In this document: one piece after another, positions 9,264 through 18,490 of the stretch
How the letters are laid out: the number at the start of each line of letters is the position of its first letter
How positions within the stretch are numbered: the first letter of the stretch is position 1
Source: an uncultured Pelagibacteraceae bacterium
Lineage (GTDB): Bacteria > Pseudomonadota > Alphaproteobacteria > Pelagibacterales > Pelagibacteraceae
NCBI GenBank assembly: GCA_902536005.1
Contig: CACAVT010000003.1
Span: 1 to 48,424, forward strand
Length of the DNA stretch: 48,424 bases
Reading direction: 5' to 3'
The notes under the pieces: model-generated
Seen by the model: the letters and a program-made list of their open reading frames with translations, nothing else
Database searches by the model: none
What the model was told of the DNA's origin: nothing
Translations under genes and position numbers: made by a program

Positions 9264-10615
9264 TTAAATTTCCAAGTCGTTTTACCATCTTTATCTTCTA
9301 TTAAAACACCTTTGTCTAATAGCTCATTTCTTATTTTATCAGCTTCCTTATAATTTTTATTAACTCTAGCTTCATTTCTCTGATTAATTTTAATTAAAAT
9401 TTCATTTTCAGAAATTGATACCTTGTTTTTCTTAAATTTAAGCCAATCCTCTTTAGTTTCATTTAACAATCCAATAAAATTACAGGCAGAAATAAAAAAT
9501 ATTTTATCTTCATCAGAACCCTTCGCTGCTTTCTCATATAGTTTATGTAAATTAGCAATATAGCCTGGTGTATTTAAATCATCGAGAAGAGGTTTAAGAA
9601 TTTCATCTGAAATTTTTAATTTTGTTTTTATGTTTAAATAAACGTTATACCATTTACTAATTGTATTTTCACAATCCTCTAAAAGCTTATCATTCCAATC
9701 AAGTGGCTGTCGATAATGTGCACTCATCAAAGCCATTCTTAAAACTTGACCACTTTTATTATTTCTAAAATCTTTGATTTTTAAAATATTACCCTGTGAT
9801 TTTGCCATTTTTTCATTGGATATTGTGATAAATGCATTATGTAACCAATAATTAGCAAACGCCTTACTATCATTTGCACATCTTGATTGAGCTATTTCAT
9901 TTTCATGATGCGGAAATAACAAATCAACGCCTCCTCCATGAACATCAAATTCGTTTCCTAAATATTTTTTAGACATTGCCGAACATTCTAAATGCCAACC
10001 AGGTCTACCTTTTCCCCAAGGTGAGTCCCATGAGGGCTCATCTGTTTCTGATGGTTTCCATAAAACAAAATCTTCAGGATTTTTTTTATTATCACTTACT
10101 TCAATTCTTGATCCTGCAACTAATTCATCTAACTTTTTGTTTGATAACTGCCCATAATCTTTAAATTTTTTTACTTCAAAATAAACATGCTTATTATTTT
10201 CGTAAGCAAATCCTTTTTTAATTAATTCAGAGATCATTTCTATCATCTCAGAAATATGCTCAGTTGCTTTTGGCTCATGATTTGGTTGTTCACAATTTAG
10301 ATAGATACAATCTTCGTTAAAACTTTGAGTAATTTTTTTAGTAAGCTCTGAAATTGAAATATTGTTTTCCTTTGAGGATTTTATTATTTTATCATCTACA
10401 TCTGTAATATTTCTTACATAAGTTACATTATGATATTTATTTTTTAAAATTTTAAAAAGAATGTCAAATACAACTACTGGTCTAGCATTACCAATATGAG
10501 GATCATCATAAACAGTTGGACCGCAAACATACATTCTCACATTATTTTTATCTTTGGGAATAAATTTTTCTTTTTTGTTTGTAAGATTATTTGTTAAAAA
10601 AATATCTAAACTCAT
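9260..10615 (-). CDS. cysS: Cysteinyl-tRNA synthetase
   Basis: Charges tRNA-Cys. The 451-residue class I synthetase shows CGPTVYDDPHIGNAR (zinc-ligand Cys and HIGH-type motif) at the N-terminus. It also has WHLECSAMS and FPHHENEIAQS (remaining zinc ligands) and KMAKSQGN as the KMSKS loop near residue 270. The DALR-type C-terminal helices follow. It appears to be the first gene of cysS-cimA-DUF1989-trmJ, with a candidate -10 box just upstream. Confidence 0.97.
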   Translation of the reverse strand: MSLDIFLTNNLTNKKEKFIPKDKNNVRMYVCGPTVYDDPHIGNARPVVVFDILFKILKNKYHNVTYVRNITDVDDKIIKSSKENNISISELTKKITQSFNEDCIYLNCEQPNHEPKATEHISEMIEMISELIKKGFAYENNKHVYFEVKKFKDYGQLSNKKLDELVAGSRIEVSDNKKNPEDFVLWKPSETDEPSWDSPWGKGRPGWHLECSAMSKKYLGNEFDVHGGGVDLLFPHHENEIAQSRCANDSKAFANYWLHNAFITISNEKMAKSQGNILKIKDFRNNKSGQVLRMALMSAHYRQPLDWNDKLLEDCENTISKWYNVYLNIKTKLKISDEILKPLLDDLNTPGYIANLHKLYEKAAKGSDEDKIFFISACNFIGLLNETKEDWLKFKKNKVSISENEILIKINQRNEARVNKNYKEADKIRNELLDKGVLIEDKDGKTTWKFK

Positions 10616-10635
10616 AGTTGAAGAAATATACTTAA

Positions 10636-10656
10636 ATTATAGATTTGTGAATCTAT
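10636..10656 (-). promoter_or_regulatory. Candidate cysS promoter overlapping a small stem-loop
   Basis: The 45-base nadE-cysS gap holds a perfect minus-strand TATAAT (10636-10641), about 21 bases before the cysS ATG. No good -35 box is visible. A 7-bp perfect stem (10639-10645 with 10650-10656, loop TGTG) overlaps it and could weakly end the nadE transcript, though no T-run follows. Confidence 0.4.
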
Positions 10657-10660
10657 TTGA

Positions 10661-11398
10661 TTAATTTGGAATTATGCATACAGGAATTGGCTCCATTTTA
10701 TGCATATTTTGTTTTCTGATAATTTCGTATTTTGTACGATTCGGAGAATTTGGATTCTCCATTGCTTCTTCTAATTCATTATATTTTAAACCAAGTTGAC
10801 CTTCATCAGTTCTACCGTCATCCCATAAACCATCAGTTGGAGGTGCATCAATAATCTCTTGCAGAATTCCTAGCTCTTTTCCTAATTCCCAGACCTGTGT
10901 TTTGTTACAATCAGCTATTGGGGAAATATCTACTCCACCATCTCCATACTTCGTATAAAATCCAACACCAAAATCCTCAACTTTGTTTCCTGTTCCTACA
11001 ACAATTCCTTTATTCGCTGCTGCTACCTGATAAAGAGTGGTCATTCTTAGTCTAGCTCTTGAATTAGCCATACCATGTTCATTATCAAATTTTGATAAGC
11101 TTGCATTAAATGCTAAAAATAACTCGTCTAAATTAATCGTATGCGCTTCAACATTTTTGAAATTTTTTACTAACCATTCTTGATGCTTTATACTTAAATC
11201 ATGTTGATGTGATTTCTGTTTGATTGGCATAGATAAAACAATAGTTTTTATTCCAGTCATGGCACTAAGTGTGCTTGATACTGATGAGTCAATTCCTCCA
11301 GAAATACCTATTACTAACGACCCAGCCTTTGTTGGCATATTATCTACATAGTTTTTGATCCAATTAGAAATAAATTTAACTTTTTCAGTAGGTGTCAT
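10661..11398 (-). CDS. nadE: NH3-dependent NAD+ synthetase
   Basis: Final step of NAD synthesis: amidation of deamido-NAD through an adenylated intermediate. The 245-residue protein is the short, ammonia-using form without the N-terminal glutaminase (nitrilase-like) domain. The ATP-pyrophosphatase P-loop GISGGIDSSVS is near residue 29; VVGTGNKVEDFGVGFYTKYGDGG near residues 140-160 forms the substrate pocket. It lies nine bases after the DAHP synthase stop on the same strand and is probably cotranscribed with it. Confidence 0.95.
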   Translation of the reverse strand: MTPTEKVKFISNWIKNYVDNMPTKAGSLVIGISGGIDSSVSSTLSAMTGIKTIVLSMPIKQKSHQHDLSIKHQEWLVKNFKNVEAHTINLDELFLAFNASLSKFDNEHGMANSRARLRMTTLYQVAAANKGIVVGTGNKVEDFGVGFYTKYGDGGVDISPIADCNKTQVWELGKELGILQEIIDAPPTDGLWDDGRTDEGQLGLKYNELEEAMENPNSPNRTKYEIIRKQNMHKMEPIPVCIIPN

Positions 11399-11407
11399 AA
11401 TTAGAAA

Positions 11408-12817
11408 CTATTTATTATTAATAATTTTACAATGTATTAAGATGCCGCTCTGTCTGCATTTTTTTGAATAGGAGCTATTCTTTTTAATCTCATCAGATAT
11501 TAAAAAAGCTAGTTCTAAAGCTTGATTTCCATTAAGTCTTGGATCACAATGAGTGTGGTATCTGGAAGATAAATCTTTTTCAGATATTTTTTGAGCCCCT
11601 CCTATACACTCAGTTACATCTTGACCAGTCAATTCTATATGTAGGCCTCCTGCATAACTTCCTTCACTTTGATGACATGCAAAAACTTCTTTTACCTCTT
11701 TTAAAACACTATTAAATGGTCTTGTTTTAAACCCTGTTGCTGCTTTGATTGTATTTCCATGACAAGGATCACATGACCAAATTACGTTTAATCCCTCTTT
11801 TTTTATTGCTCTAATTAATTTTGGTAAAAATTTTGATACGTTATCTGCTCCAAATCTCGATATTAATGTAATTTTACCTTTTTCATTTTTTGGATTAATT
11901 CGATTACAAAGATTAATTAGATCATCGGCTTTTAAAGTTGGTCCACATTTAATGCCAATTGGATTTTCTATGCCTCTGCAAAATTCAACATGACCACCAT
12001 CTAATTGCCTAGTTCTATCACCAATCCAAACAAAATGTGCTGAGGTATCATGATTTTCTCCTGTGGTAGAATCTGTTCTCGTCATTGACTCCTCAAAAGG
12101 TAATAGTAAAGCTTCATGTGATGTCCAAAAATTTACCGTGTACAATCTATTATTAAAATCCGAGGTAATTCCACATGCTCTCATGAAAGCTATAGCATCA
12201 GCAATTTTATCTTCAAGATCTTTAAATTTTTTAGCTTGAGGGCTTTTTTTAATATAATCTAAATTCCACAAATGGACTTTGTTTAAATCTGCAAAACCTC
12301 CTTTAGAAAAAGCTCTAATAAGATTAAGAGTTGCTGCTGATTGAGAATAAGCTTTAAATAATCTTTTTGGGTCTGGGACTCTAGCTTTTTCAGTGAATTC
12401 CATTGCATTTATGTTATCACCTAGGTAGCTAGGCAGTTCTACACCATCTTTTATTTCAGTTGGAGCACTTCTGGGTTTTGAAAACTGTCCAGCTATTCTT
12501 CCAACTTTTACAACTGGTAGAGATGCCGAATAAGTCATAACTAATGACATTTGCAACATAAGCTTAAATGTATCTCTAATGTTATCTGGGTTAAATTCTG
12601 CAAAACTTTCTGCGCAGTCTCCGCCTTGCAGTAAAAATGCTTTACCATCAACAACATCTGCTAACTGACTTTTAAGATGTCTTGTTTCGCCTGCAAAGAC
12701 TAACGGAGGAAATGTTCCTATCTTATCTAAAACCTTGTCCAGTTCTTTTTTATCTGGATAATCTGGTATGTGTTTAACAGGATATTTTCTCCAACTATTT
12801 TTTTTCCAAATTTTCAT
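11408..12817 (-). CDS. aroG: Class II DAHP synthase, probable frameshifted C-terminus
   Basis: First step of the shikimate pathway: phosphoenolpyruvate plus erythrose-4-phosphate to DAHP. Class II signatures: QGGDCAESF (metal Cys), SCDPCHGNT (His), ELTGQDVTECIG (Glu) and HCDPRLN (Asp). Start chosen at ATG 12817 (469 aa), behind an AGG Shine-Dalgarno; an in-frame TTG two codons earlier is less likely. The last ~23 residues look foreign. Dropping one base from the T5 run at 11481-11485 (A5 on the coding strand) turns the end into DEIKRIAPIQKNADRAAS with a TAA at 11437-11439, which reads like the natural tail. All metal ligands are upstream, so the enzyme is probably active either way. Confidence 0.93.
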   Translation of the reverse strand: MKIWKKNSWRKYPVKHIPDYPDKKELDKVLDKIGTFPPLVFAGETRHLKSQLADVVDGKAFLLQGGDCAESFAEFNPDNIRDTFKLMLQMSLVMTYSASLPVVKVGRIAGQFSKPRSAPTEIKDGVELPSYLGDNINAMEFTEKARVPDPKRLFKAYSQSAATLNLIRAFSKGGFADLNKVHLWNLDYIKKSPQAKKFKDLEDKIADAIAFMRACGITSDFNNRLYTVNFWTSHEALLLPFEESMTRTDSTTGENHDTSAHFVWIGDRTRQLDGGHVEFCRGIENPIGIKCGPTLKADDLINLCNRINPKNEKGKITLISRFGADNVSKFLPKLIRAIKKEGLNVIWSCDPCHGNTIKAATGFKTRPFNSVLKEVKEVFACHQSEGSYAGGLHIELTGQDVTECIGGAQKISEKDLSSRYHTHCDPRLNGNQALELAFLISDEIKKNSSYSKKCRQSGILIHCKIINNK

Positions 12818-12852
12818 GTTCAACCTGAAGGTGTTTTAGCAGAGTTTTAAGT

Positions 12853-14673
12853 TTATTCAACAGTGACAGATTTAGCCAAATTTCTAGGCTTATCAATGTC
12901 GTAACCTTTTTTAAGAGCAGAGTAGTACGCAAGTTTTTGAAGCGGAATAGTCAAAAGAAATGGAAGTAAGTCATCATTTGTATTCTCAACTTCAATAGTT
13001 TCCCAAATATTTTCTGACACAACTTCGTCTTTACTTTTGTTGGTTATCAATAATACCTTCGCCCCTCTAGCAATAACTTCCTGCATATTAGAAATTGTTT
13101 TTTTATAATAATTATCTCTTGGGGCCAAAACAACTACTGGCATGCCCTCTTCTATTAAGGCCAAAGGTCCATGTTTCATTTCACCAGCTGGATATCCTTC
13201 AGCATGAACATATGAAAGTTCTTTAAGTTTTAATGCACCTTCTAAAGCTATTGGATATGAATACCCTCTTCCTAAAAACATTGAACCTTTTGCTTCGTTA
13301 AATGTTGAAGATATTGCCTGGATATCATTATCATGAAGCAATGTTTTCTCTATTAAGCCAGGTAAAGCTTTTAGGTCTTTAATTTTTTCTTGATATTCTT
13401 TTTTTTCAATTTCATTTCTCATTGATCCAAGTTTTAAAGCTAAAATATATAAAACAAGTATTTGACCTAGAAATGCTTTTGTTGATGCAACTCCAATTTC
13501 AGGACCACAATGAATTGGTAAAACAAAATTAGAATCTCTTGCTATTGAGCTTTCAATTACATTAACAACAGCACATGTTTTCATTCTGTTTTTGTTACAT
13601 ATATCTAAAGCTGCATAAGTATCTGCTGTTTCCCCAGATTGTGAAACAAAGACATATAAACTGTCTTTTTTAAATCTATTTTTTCTATATCTAAATTCTG
13701 AAGCTATATCTATATTGACATCTAAATTTGTAAGTTCTTCAAACCAATATTTTGCCATTAAGCAAGAGTGATACGCTGTTCCACATCCTATTAAGGTGAT
13801 TGAGTTTATCTCTTCTATTTTCCAAGGAAAATTAAAAATATTTATGTCTTTATTTACATTATCTACATATTCTTTAATTCCAGTTTTAATTGTTGTTGGT
13901 TGTTCTTCAATTTCTTTTGCCATGAAATGTTTAAAATGACCTTTGTCATAACTTGCTTGATCTGATGATAGTTCTAATATTTTTTTATTAATTTTTTTTC
14001 CTTCTTCATTAAAAAAAAGAACTTGATCTTTTTTAACAACGCAAAATTCACCATCATCAAGATAAGTAATTTTATTTGTCATAGATTTTAAAGCATAAGA
14101 ATCTGATCCAAGGTAGTTTTCGTTTGGACCATAACCAACAGCTAATGGCGATCCTCTTCTAGCACCAACTATTAAATCTGGTATATCTTTAAAAACAATT
14201 CCAAGAGCAAAACTACCATGGAGTTGTTTTAAAGTTTTTGTGATGGCTTCTTCTAATTCTGAAGTCTTTAAATGTTCTGTTATTAAATGAACAATTACTT
14301 CTGTATCTGTCTGTGATTTGAAGTTATGACCTTTGTTAATCAAATGTTTTTTTAATATTGTAGAGTTTTCAATAATTCCATTATGAACTACAGATACGTT
14401 ATGAGAAGAATGAGGATGAGCATTTAAACTATTTGGAATTCCATGAGTTGCCCATCTTACATGACCTATACCAATATTTCCTCTTAAGTTTTTTAAATCA
14501 AAATTATTTTCTAAATTATCAACTCTTCCCTCTGATTTTACTTCATTGATTTCACCATCTGAAAGTGTAGCTATTCCTGCTGAGTCATATCCTCTGTACT
14601 CTAATTTTTTTAATGAATTAATTATATTTGCAGAAACAGGTTTGTTACTTGATATTCCAATAATTCCACACAT
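12853..14673 (-). CDS. glmS: Glucosamine-6-phosphate synthase (isomerizing)
   Basis: Makes glucosamine-6-phosphate from fructose-6-phosphate and glutamine, the entry to UDP-GlcNAc, peptidoglycan and lipid A. The 606-residue length is standard. The N-terminal glutaminase domain starts MCGIIGIS (nucleophile Cys2) with GHVRWATHG near residue 73. Two SIS isomerase domains follow (VSQSGETADT near 350, and LGRGYSYPIALEGALKLKE near 470). The C-terminus ends PRNLAKSVTVE, as in the family. It lies three bases after the GlmU-type acetyltransferase gene, so two UDP-GlcNAc steps are cotranscribed. Confidence 0.97.
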   Translation of the reverse strand: MCGIIGISSNKPVSANIINSLKKLEYRGYDSAGIATLSDGEINEVKSEGRVDNLENNFDLKNLRGNIGIGHVRWATHGIPNSLNAHPHSSHNVSVVHNGIIENSTILKKHLINKGHNFKSQTDTEVIVHLITEHLKTSELEEAITKTLKQLHGSFALGIVFKDIPDLIVGARRGSPLAVGYGPNENYLGSDSYALKSMTNKITYLDDGEFCVVKKDQVLFFNEEGKKINKKILELSSDQASYDKGHFKHFMAKEIEEQPTTIKTGIKEYVDNVNKDINIFNFPWKIEEINSITLIGCGTAYHSCLMAKYWFEELTNLDVNIDIASEFRYRKNRFKKDSLYVFVSQSGETADTYAALDICNKNRMKTCAVVNVIESSIARDSNFVLPIHCGPEIGVASTKAFLGQILVLYILALKLGSMRNEIEKKEYQEKIKDLKALPGLIEKTLLHDNDIQAISSTFNEAKGSMFLGRGYSYPIALEGALKLKELSYVHAEGYPAGEMKHGPLALIEEGMPVVVLAPRDNYYKKTISNMQEVIARGAKVLLITNKSKDEVVSENIWETIEVENTNDDLLPFLLTIPLQKLAYYSALKKGYDIDKPRNLAKSVTVE

Positions 14674-14676
14674 AAA

Positions 14677-15288
14677 TTACTTTTTCTTTCCTTTATAATT
14701 CTTAACTTCTAATTGTGGCGATCTTGTTAGTGCTAAAGATTTTTTTTTAACATTTTTTGTTATTACTGATCCAGCTCCAACGATACTATCTTTGTTTATA
14801 GTAATTGGAGCAATTAAAGAAGAGTTTGAGCCTATAAATACTTTGTCTTTAATTTTTGTCTTATTTTTATTTACTCCATCATAATTACAAGTAATTGTGC
14901 CTGCTCCAATGTTTACTGATTTTCCTATTTCAGCATCTCCAACATAAGATAAATGATTTACTTTAGATTTATTTCCTAAAGTACTTTTTTTAATCTCTAC
15001 AAAATTACCTACTTTAGATCCTTCTTTTAAAATTGTATTAGGTCTTATTCTGGCATAAGGACCAATCTCAACTTTATTTTCAATTTTACATGATTCTAAA
15101 TGTGAAAAAGATTTTATAATTACGTTATTCCCAATTTTAACCTTAGATCCAATAACAACATAAGGTTCTATAATTACATTATTTCCAATCTTAGTATCTT
15201 TTGAAAAAAAAATAGTTTCAGGACCTATCATCTTTACACCTGACTTTATAAATTTTTCTCTAAGTTTTTTTTGATTTAAAACTTCCAT
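14677..15288 (-). CDS. glmU: Stand-alone GlmU acetyltransferase domain
   Basis: This 203-residue left-handed beta-helix protein equals only the C-terminal half of bifunctional GlmU, which acetylates glucosamine-1-phosphate. The hexapeptide repeats run from about residue 25 to 180. The GlmU-specific residues are in place: YARIRPNT (Arg), FVEIKKS (Lys), NHLSYVGDAEIG (catalytic His), GAGTITCNYDG and LALTRSP. The N-terminal uridylyltransferase (GxGxGTRM-type) domain is absent, and the spacer upstream (15289-15357) has no room for it. The ATG is clear. The partner uridylyltransferase must be encoded elsewhere. Confidence 0.88.
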   Translation of the reverse strand: MEVLNQKKLREKFIKSGVKMIGPETIFFSKDTKIGNNVIIEPYVVIGSKVKIGNNVIIKSFSHLESCKIENKVEIGPYARIRPNTILKEGSKVGNFVEIKKSTLGNKSKVNHLSYVGDAEIGKSVNIGAGTITCNYDGVNKNKTKIKDKVFIGSNSSLIAPITINKDSIVGAGSVITKNVKKKSLALTRSPQLEVKNYKGKKK

Positions 15289-15357
15289 TTAGATTTGATT
15301 TACATTAAGTATGTATATTGATTAATTCACAATTTATTTCTTTAAAATACTTTTAAA

Positions 15358-16038
15358 ATGAAACAAAAATTTACAGTTTTATTCGATTTAGATGGTACTT
15401 TGGTAGATACAGCGCCTGATCTAATGCTTGCGCATAACCATGTTATGAAAAAATTTGGATATCCTACAAAATCTCTTAATGAACTTAAAAGTGCTGTTGG
15501 TCAAGGAGCTGGAGCAATGATTGGTAGATCTATATGGAGCCAAGCTAAAAAAGAATTAACTTCGATTAATGAGAAAATTAAAAATGAAATGACAGATGAG
15601 TTTATTTCTTATTATGGAAAGAATATTTTGAATGAAAGTACTTTGATGCCTGGTGTAAAAGATTTTTTAAATTGGTGTAAAAAAGAAAATATATCAATGG
15701 CAGTATGTACTAATAAAACTGAACATCTTGCAGTAGATCTTCTAAAAAAAATTGGTATATATGATTACTTTGAATATGTTGCTGGTTACAATACTTTTAA
15801 TTATTGCAAACCTGATCCAAGGCACATAACAACAATCATAGAAATTTTAGATGGAAGTAAAAATAAATCAATTATGATTGGCGATAGTGAGTCAGATGCA
15901 AATGCTGCTAAAGCGGCAGAAATCCCAATGATTTTATTAGAAGATGGATATACTGAAAAAAATATTGATGAAATTTATCATAATCACTTAATAAAAGACT
16001 TTGTAGGTATTGAAAAAATAGTATCTCAATATCTTTAA
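15358..16038 (+). CDS. gph: HAD-superfamily phosphatase, phosphoglycolate phosphatase-like
   Basis: The 226-residue HAD subfamily IA hydrolase has motif I LFDLDGTLVDT (nucleophile Asp), motif II CTNKT near residue 118, a Lys in the CKPDP region near residue 150, and motif IV MIGDSESDANAAKAA near residue 178. A helical cap lies between motifs I and II. The GTLVDTAPDL beginning fits Gph, which removes 2-phosphoglycolate; substrate cannot be proven from sequence because related HADs also act on pyrophosphate or sugar phosphates. It is divergent from the GlmU-domain gene. Confidence 0.8.
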   Translation: MKQKFTVLFDLDGTLVDTAPDLMLAHNHVMKKFGYPTKSLNELKSAVGQGAGAMIGRSIWSQAKKELTSINEKIKNEMTDEFISYYGKNILNESTLMPGVKDFLNWCKKENISMAVCTNKTEHLAVDLLKKIGIYDYFEYVAGYNTFNYCKPDPRHITTIIEILDGSKNKSIMIGDSESDANAAKAAEIPMILLEDGYTEKNIDEIYHNHLIKDFVGIEKIVSQYL

Positions 16039-16091
16039 TATTGATTAATTTATTTTAACTATTAAAACAAAATCACAAATTAGGAGTTATT

Positions 16092-17594
16092 TTGTTATTA
16101 CATACAGTTAAAGTATATCCATCAAAAATTAATCTTCCGAAAAAGAATCAGCTTGCTTGGAAAATAGCAGAGATAGCTAGTGATAAGGCCAAATTAAATA
16201 AAGATGCTATTGAAATGGTTATCAATAGAATTATTGATAATGCTTCTGTTGCGATCGCCTCTTTAAATAGAAAACCTGTAATTTCATCTAGAGAAATGGC
16301 TTTAAGACACTCTAGAAAAAATGGTGCAACTTTATTTGGTGTAAACTCAAAATTAAAATTTGATTGTGAATGGGCAGCATGGTCAAACGGAACAGCTGTT
16401 AGAGAATTAGATTTTCATGATACTTTTTTAGCTGCTGATTATAGTCATCCAGGTGACAATATTCCTCCACTTATTAGTGTAGCACAACAAAATAAAAAAA
16501 GTGGATTAGATTTAATAAGGGGAATAATTACTGCGTATGAAGTTCAGGTAAATTTAGTTAAAGGTATTTGTTTGCACAAACATAAAGTTGATCACATTGC
16601 TCATTTAGGTCCTAGTGTAGCTGCTGGATTAGGAACAATGTTAAAATTAAATACTGAAACTATTTATCAAGCTGTTCAACAAGCATTACACACAACAATA
16701 TCTACAAGACAATCTAGAAAAGGAGAAATTTCAAGTTGGAAAGCTTATGCTCCTGCACATGCGGGTAAACTTGGTATAGAAGCTGTAGACAGAGCCATGA
16801 GAGGTGAAGGCGCTCCAAGTCCAATATACGAAGGTGAAGATAGTGTTATAGCTAGAATATTGGATGGTAAAAAAGCAAAATATAAAGTCCCTTTACCAAA
16901 AAAAGGTGAAAGTAAAAAAGCTATTTTAGAGACATATACAAAAGAATATTCTGCAGAATATCAATCTCAAGCCTTAATAGATTTAGCTAAAAAACTAAAA
17001 ACTAAAATTCCAAATTTAAATCTAATTAAAAAAATTGATATTTTTACAAGTCATCACACTCATTATGTTATTGGGACAGGTGCTAATGATCCACAAAAAA
17101 TGGATCCAAATGCTAGTAGAGAAACTCTTGATCATTCTATTATGTATATTTTTGCTGTAGCTTTAGAAGATGGAGATTGGCATCATGTTAAATCTTATAC
17201 AAAAACTAGAGCAAATAGAAAAAGCACTATTAAGATTTGGAAATCAATAAAAACATATGAAGATAAAAAATGGACAAAGAAATATCATGATCCAAATCCA
17301 AAAAATAAAGCATTTGGTGCTAAAGTAGTTGTAACACTTAATAATGGAAAAAAAATAACAGAGGAACTAGACAGAGCAGATGCGCATCCATATGGGGCAA
17401 GACCATTTAAGAGACAAAATTATATAAATAAATTTTTAACTTTAACCAAAGGTATTTTAGATAAAAAAGAAAGAAATCGCTTTTTAAAAACTGTACAAAA
17501 TTTAAGAAATTTGAAAGTTGGTCAACTTCATAAATTGAATATTGAAGTAAGAAAAAGTAAATTAAAGCGAAATAGTAAGAAAGGAATTTTTTAA
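16092..17594 (+). CDS. prpD: 2-methylcitrate dehydratase (MmgE/PrpD family)
   Basis: Dehydrates 2-methylcitrate to 2-methylaconitate in propionyl-CoA breakdown. The 500-residue protein begins at a TTG with a strong AGGAG five bases upstream (16082-16086); no earlier ATG fits. Family features: [15 protein letters not shown] near residue 97, [13 protein letters not shown] near residue 117, and [13 protein letters not shown] near residue 175. It heads prpD-prpB-prpC, with TAATG-type overlaps between each pair. The linked synthase and lyase make 2-methylcitrate the likely substrate rather than another MmgE/PrpD one. Confidence 0.92.
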   Translation: MLLHTVKVYPSKINLPKKNQLAWKIAEIASDKAKLNKDAIEMVINRIIDNASVAIASLNRKPVISSREMALRHSRKNGATLFGVNSKLKFDCEWAAWSNGTAVRELDFHDTFLAADYSHPGDNIPPLISVAQQNKKSGLDLIRGIITAYEVQVNLVKGICLHKHKVDHIAHLGPSVAAGLGTMLKLNTETIYQAVQQALHTTISTRQSRKGEISSWKAYAPAHAGKLGIEAVDRAMRGEGAPSPIYEGEDSVIARILDGKKAKYKVPLPKKGESKKAILETYTKEYSAEYQSQALIDLAKKLKTKIPNLNLIKKIDIFTSHHTHYVIGTGANDPQKMDPNASRETLDHSIMYIFAVALEDGDWHHVKSYTKTRANRKSTIKIWKSIKTYEDKKWTKKYHDPNPKNKAFGAKVVVTLNNGKKITEELDRADAHPYGARPFKRQNYINKFLTLTKGILDKKERNRFLKTVQNLRNLKVGQLHKLNIEVRKSKLKRNSKKGIF

Positions 17595-18490
17595 TGCATT
17601 TTGTAGAAAAAGAACCAAGTCAAAAAAGATTAGATTTTGATCAAAAATTACAATCAAATAAAATTTTAAGGGTTCCTGGTGCATACAATCCTCTCACAGC
17701 AAAATTAATTGAAGAAATTGGATATGATGCAGTTTATGTATCTGGTGGAGTCATGGCTAATGATCTTGGATTTCCTGATATAGGTTTAACTACGCTTCAA
17801 GATGTTAGTACAAGATCTTATTTAATTTCTAGAGTTACTAATCTTCCAACAATAGTTGATATAGATACAGGATTTAAATCTTGCAAAGAAACTATAGAAA
17901 CATTTGAAGAATTTGGAATAACAGGAGTTCATTTAGAGGATCAAATTGAGAGAAAAAGATGTGGGCATCTTGATAATAAAGAACTTATTTCTACTGATGC
18001 TATGGTTAAAAAAATTAAAGAATGCGTTTCTACTAAAAAAGATCAAAATTTTAAAATTATTGCGCGTTCAGACGCTAAGAGTGTTGAAGGTTTAGATAAA
18101 ATGATTGAAAGATGTAAAGCTTATATTGATGCTGGTGCTGAAATAATATTTCCAGAGGCACTTCAAGATGAAAGAGACTTTGAAAAAGTCCGTAAAGCGT
18201 TATCAGGTTATTTATTAGCTAATATGACTGAATTTGGTAAGTCAAAATTATTTAACTATAAAGAATTAGAAAATTTTGGCTATAATATTGTAATTTATCC
18301 GGTCACCACACAAAGATTGGCTATGAAAAATGTTGAAGATGGATTAAGAGACATTTATGTAAGTGGACACCAAAACAACATTGTTGATAAAATGCAAACT
18401 AGAAAAAGACTTTATGAATTAGTTGATTATGAAAAATACAATTCATTAGACGAAAAGATTTATAATTTTAGTACTGAAGGACATGAATAA
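17594..18490 (+). CDS. prpB: 2-methylisocitrate lyase
   Basis: Cleaves 2-methylisocitrate to succinate and pyruvate, the last step of the methylcitrate cycle. The 298-residue ICL/PEPM-fold protein has the catalytic ERKRCGH loop near residue 121 (general-acid Cys). Metal and substrate residues lie in TIVDIDTGF (near 90), VHLEDQ (near 113) and IIARSDA (near 155). It is shorter than true isocitrate lyase, which supports PrpB. The start overlaps the prpD stop and its stop overlaps prpC by one base each. Confidence 0.93.
   Translation: MHFVEKEPSQKRLDFDQKLQSNKILRVPGAYNPLTAKLIEEIGYDAVYVSGGVMANDLGFPDIGLTTLQDVSTRSYLISRVTNLPTIVDIDTGFKSCKETIETFEEFGITGVHLEDQIERKRCGHLDNKELISTDAMVKKIKECVSTKKDQNFKIIARSDAKSVEGLDKMIERCKAYIDAGAEIIFPEALQDERDFEKVRKALSGYLLANMTEFGKSKLFNYKELENFGYNIVIYPVTTQRLAMKNVEDGLRDIYVSGHQNNIVDKMQTRKRLYELVDYEKYNSLDEKIYNFSTEGHE

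Noticed and set aside
12818..12823. TTG start of the DAHP synthase gene two codons earlier
   Set aside because: It is too close to the AGG ribosome-binding site, and an ATG follows at the right distance.
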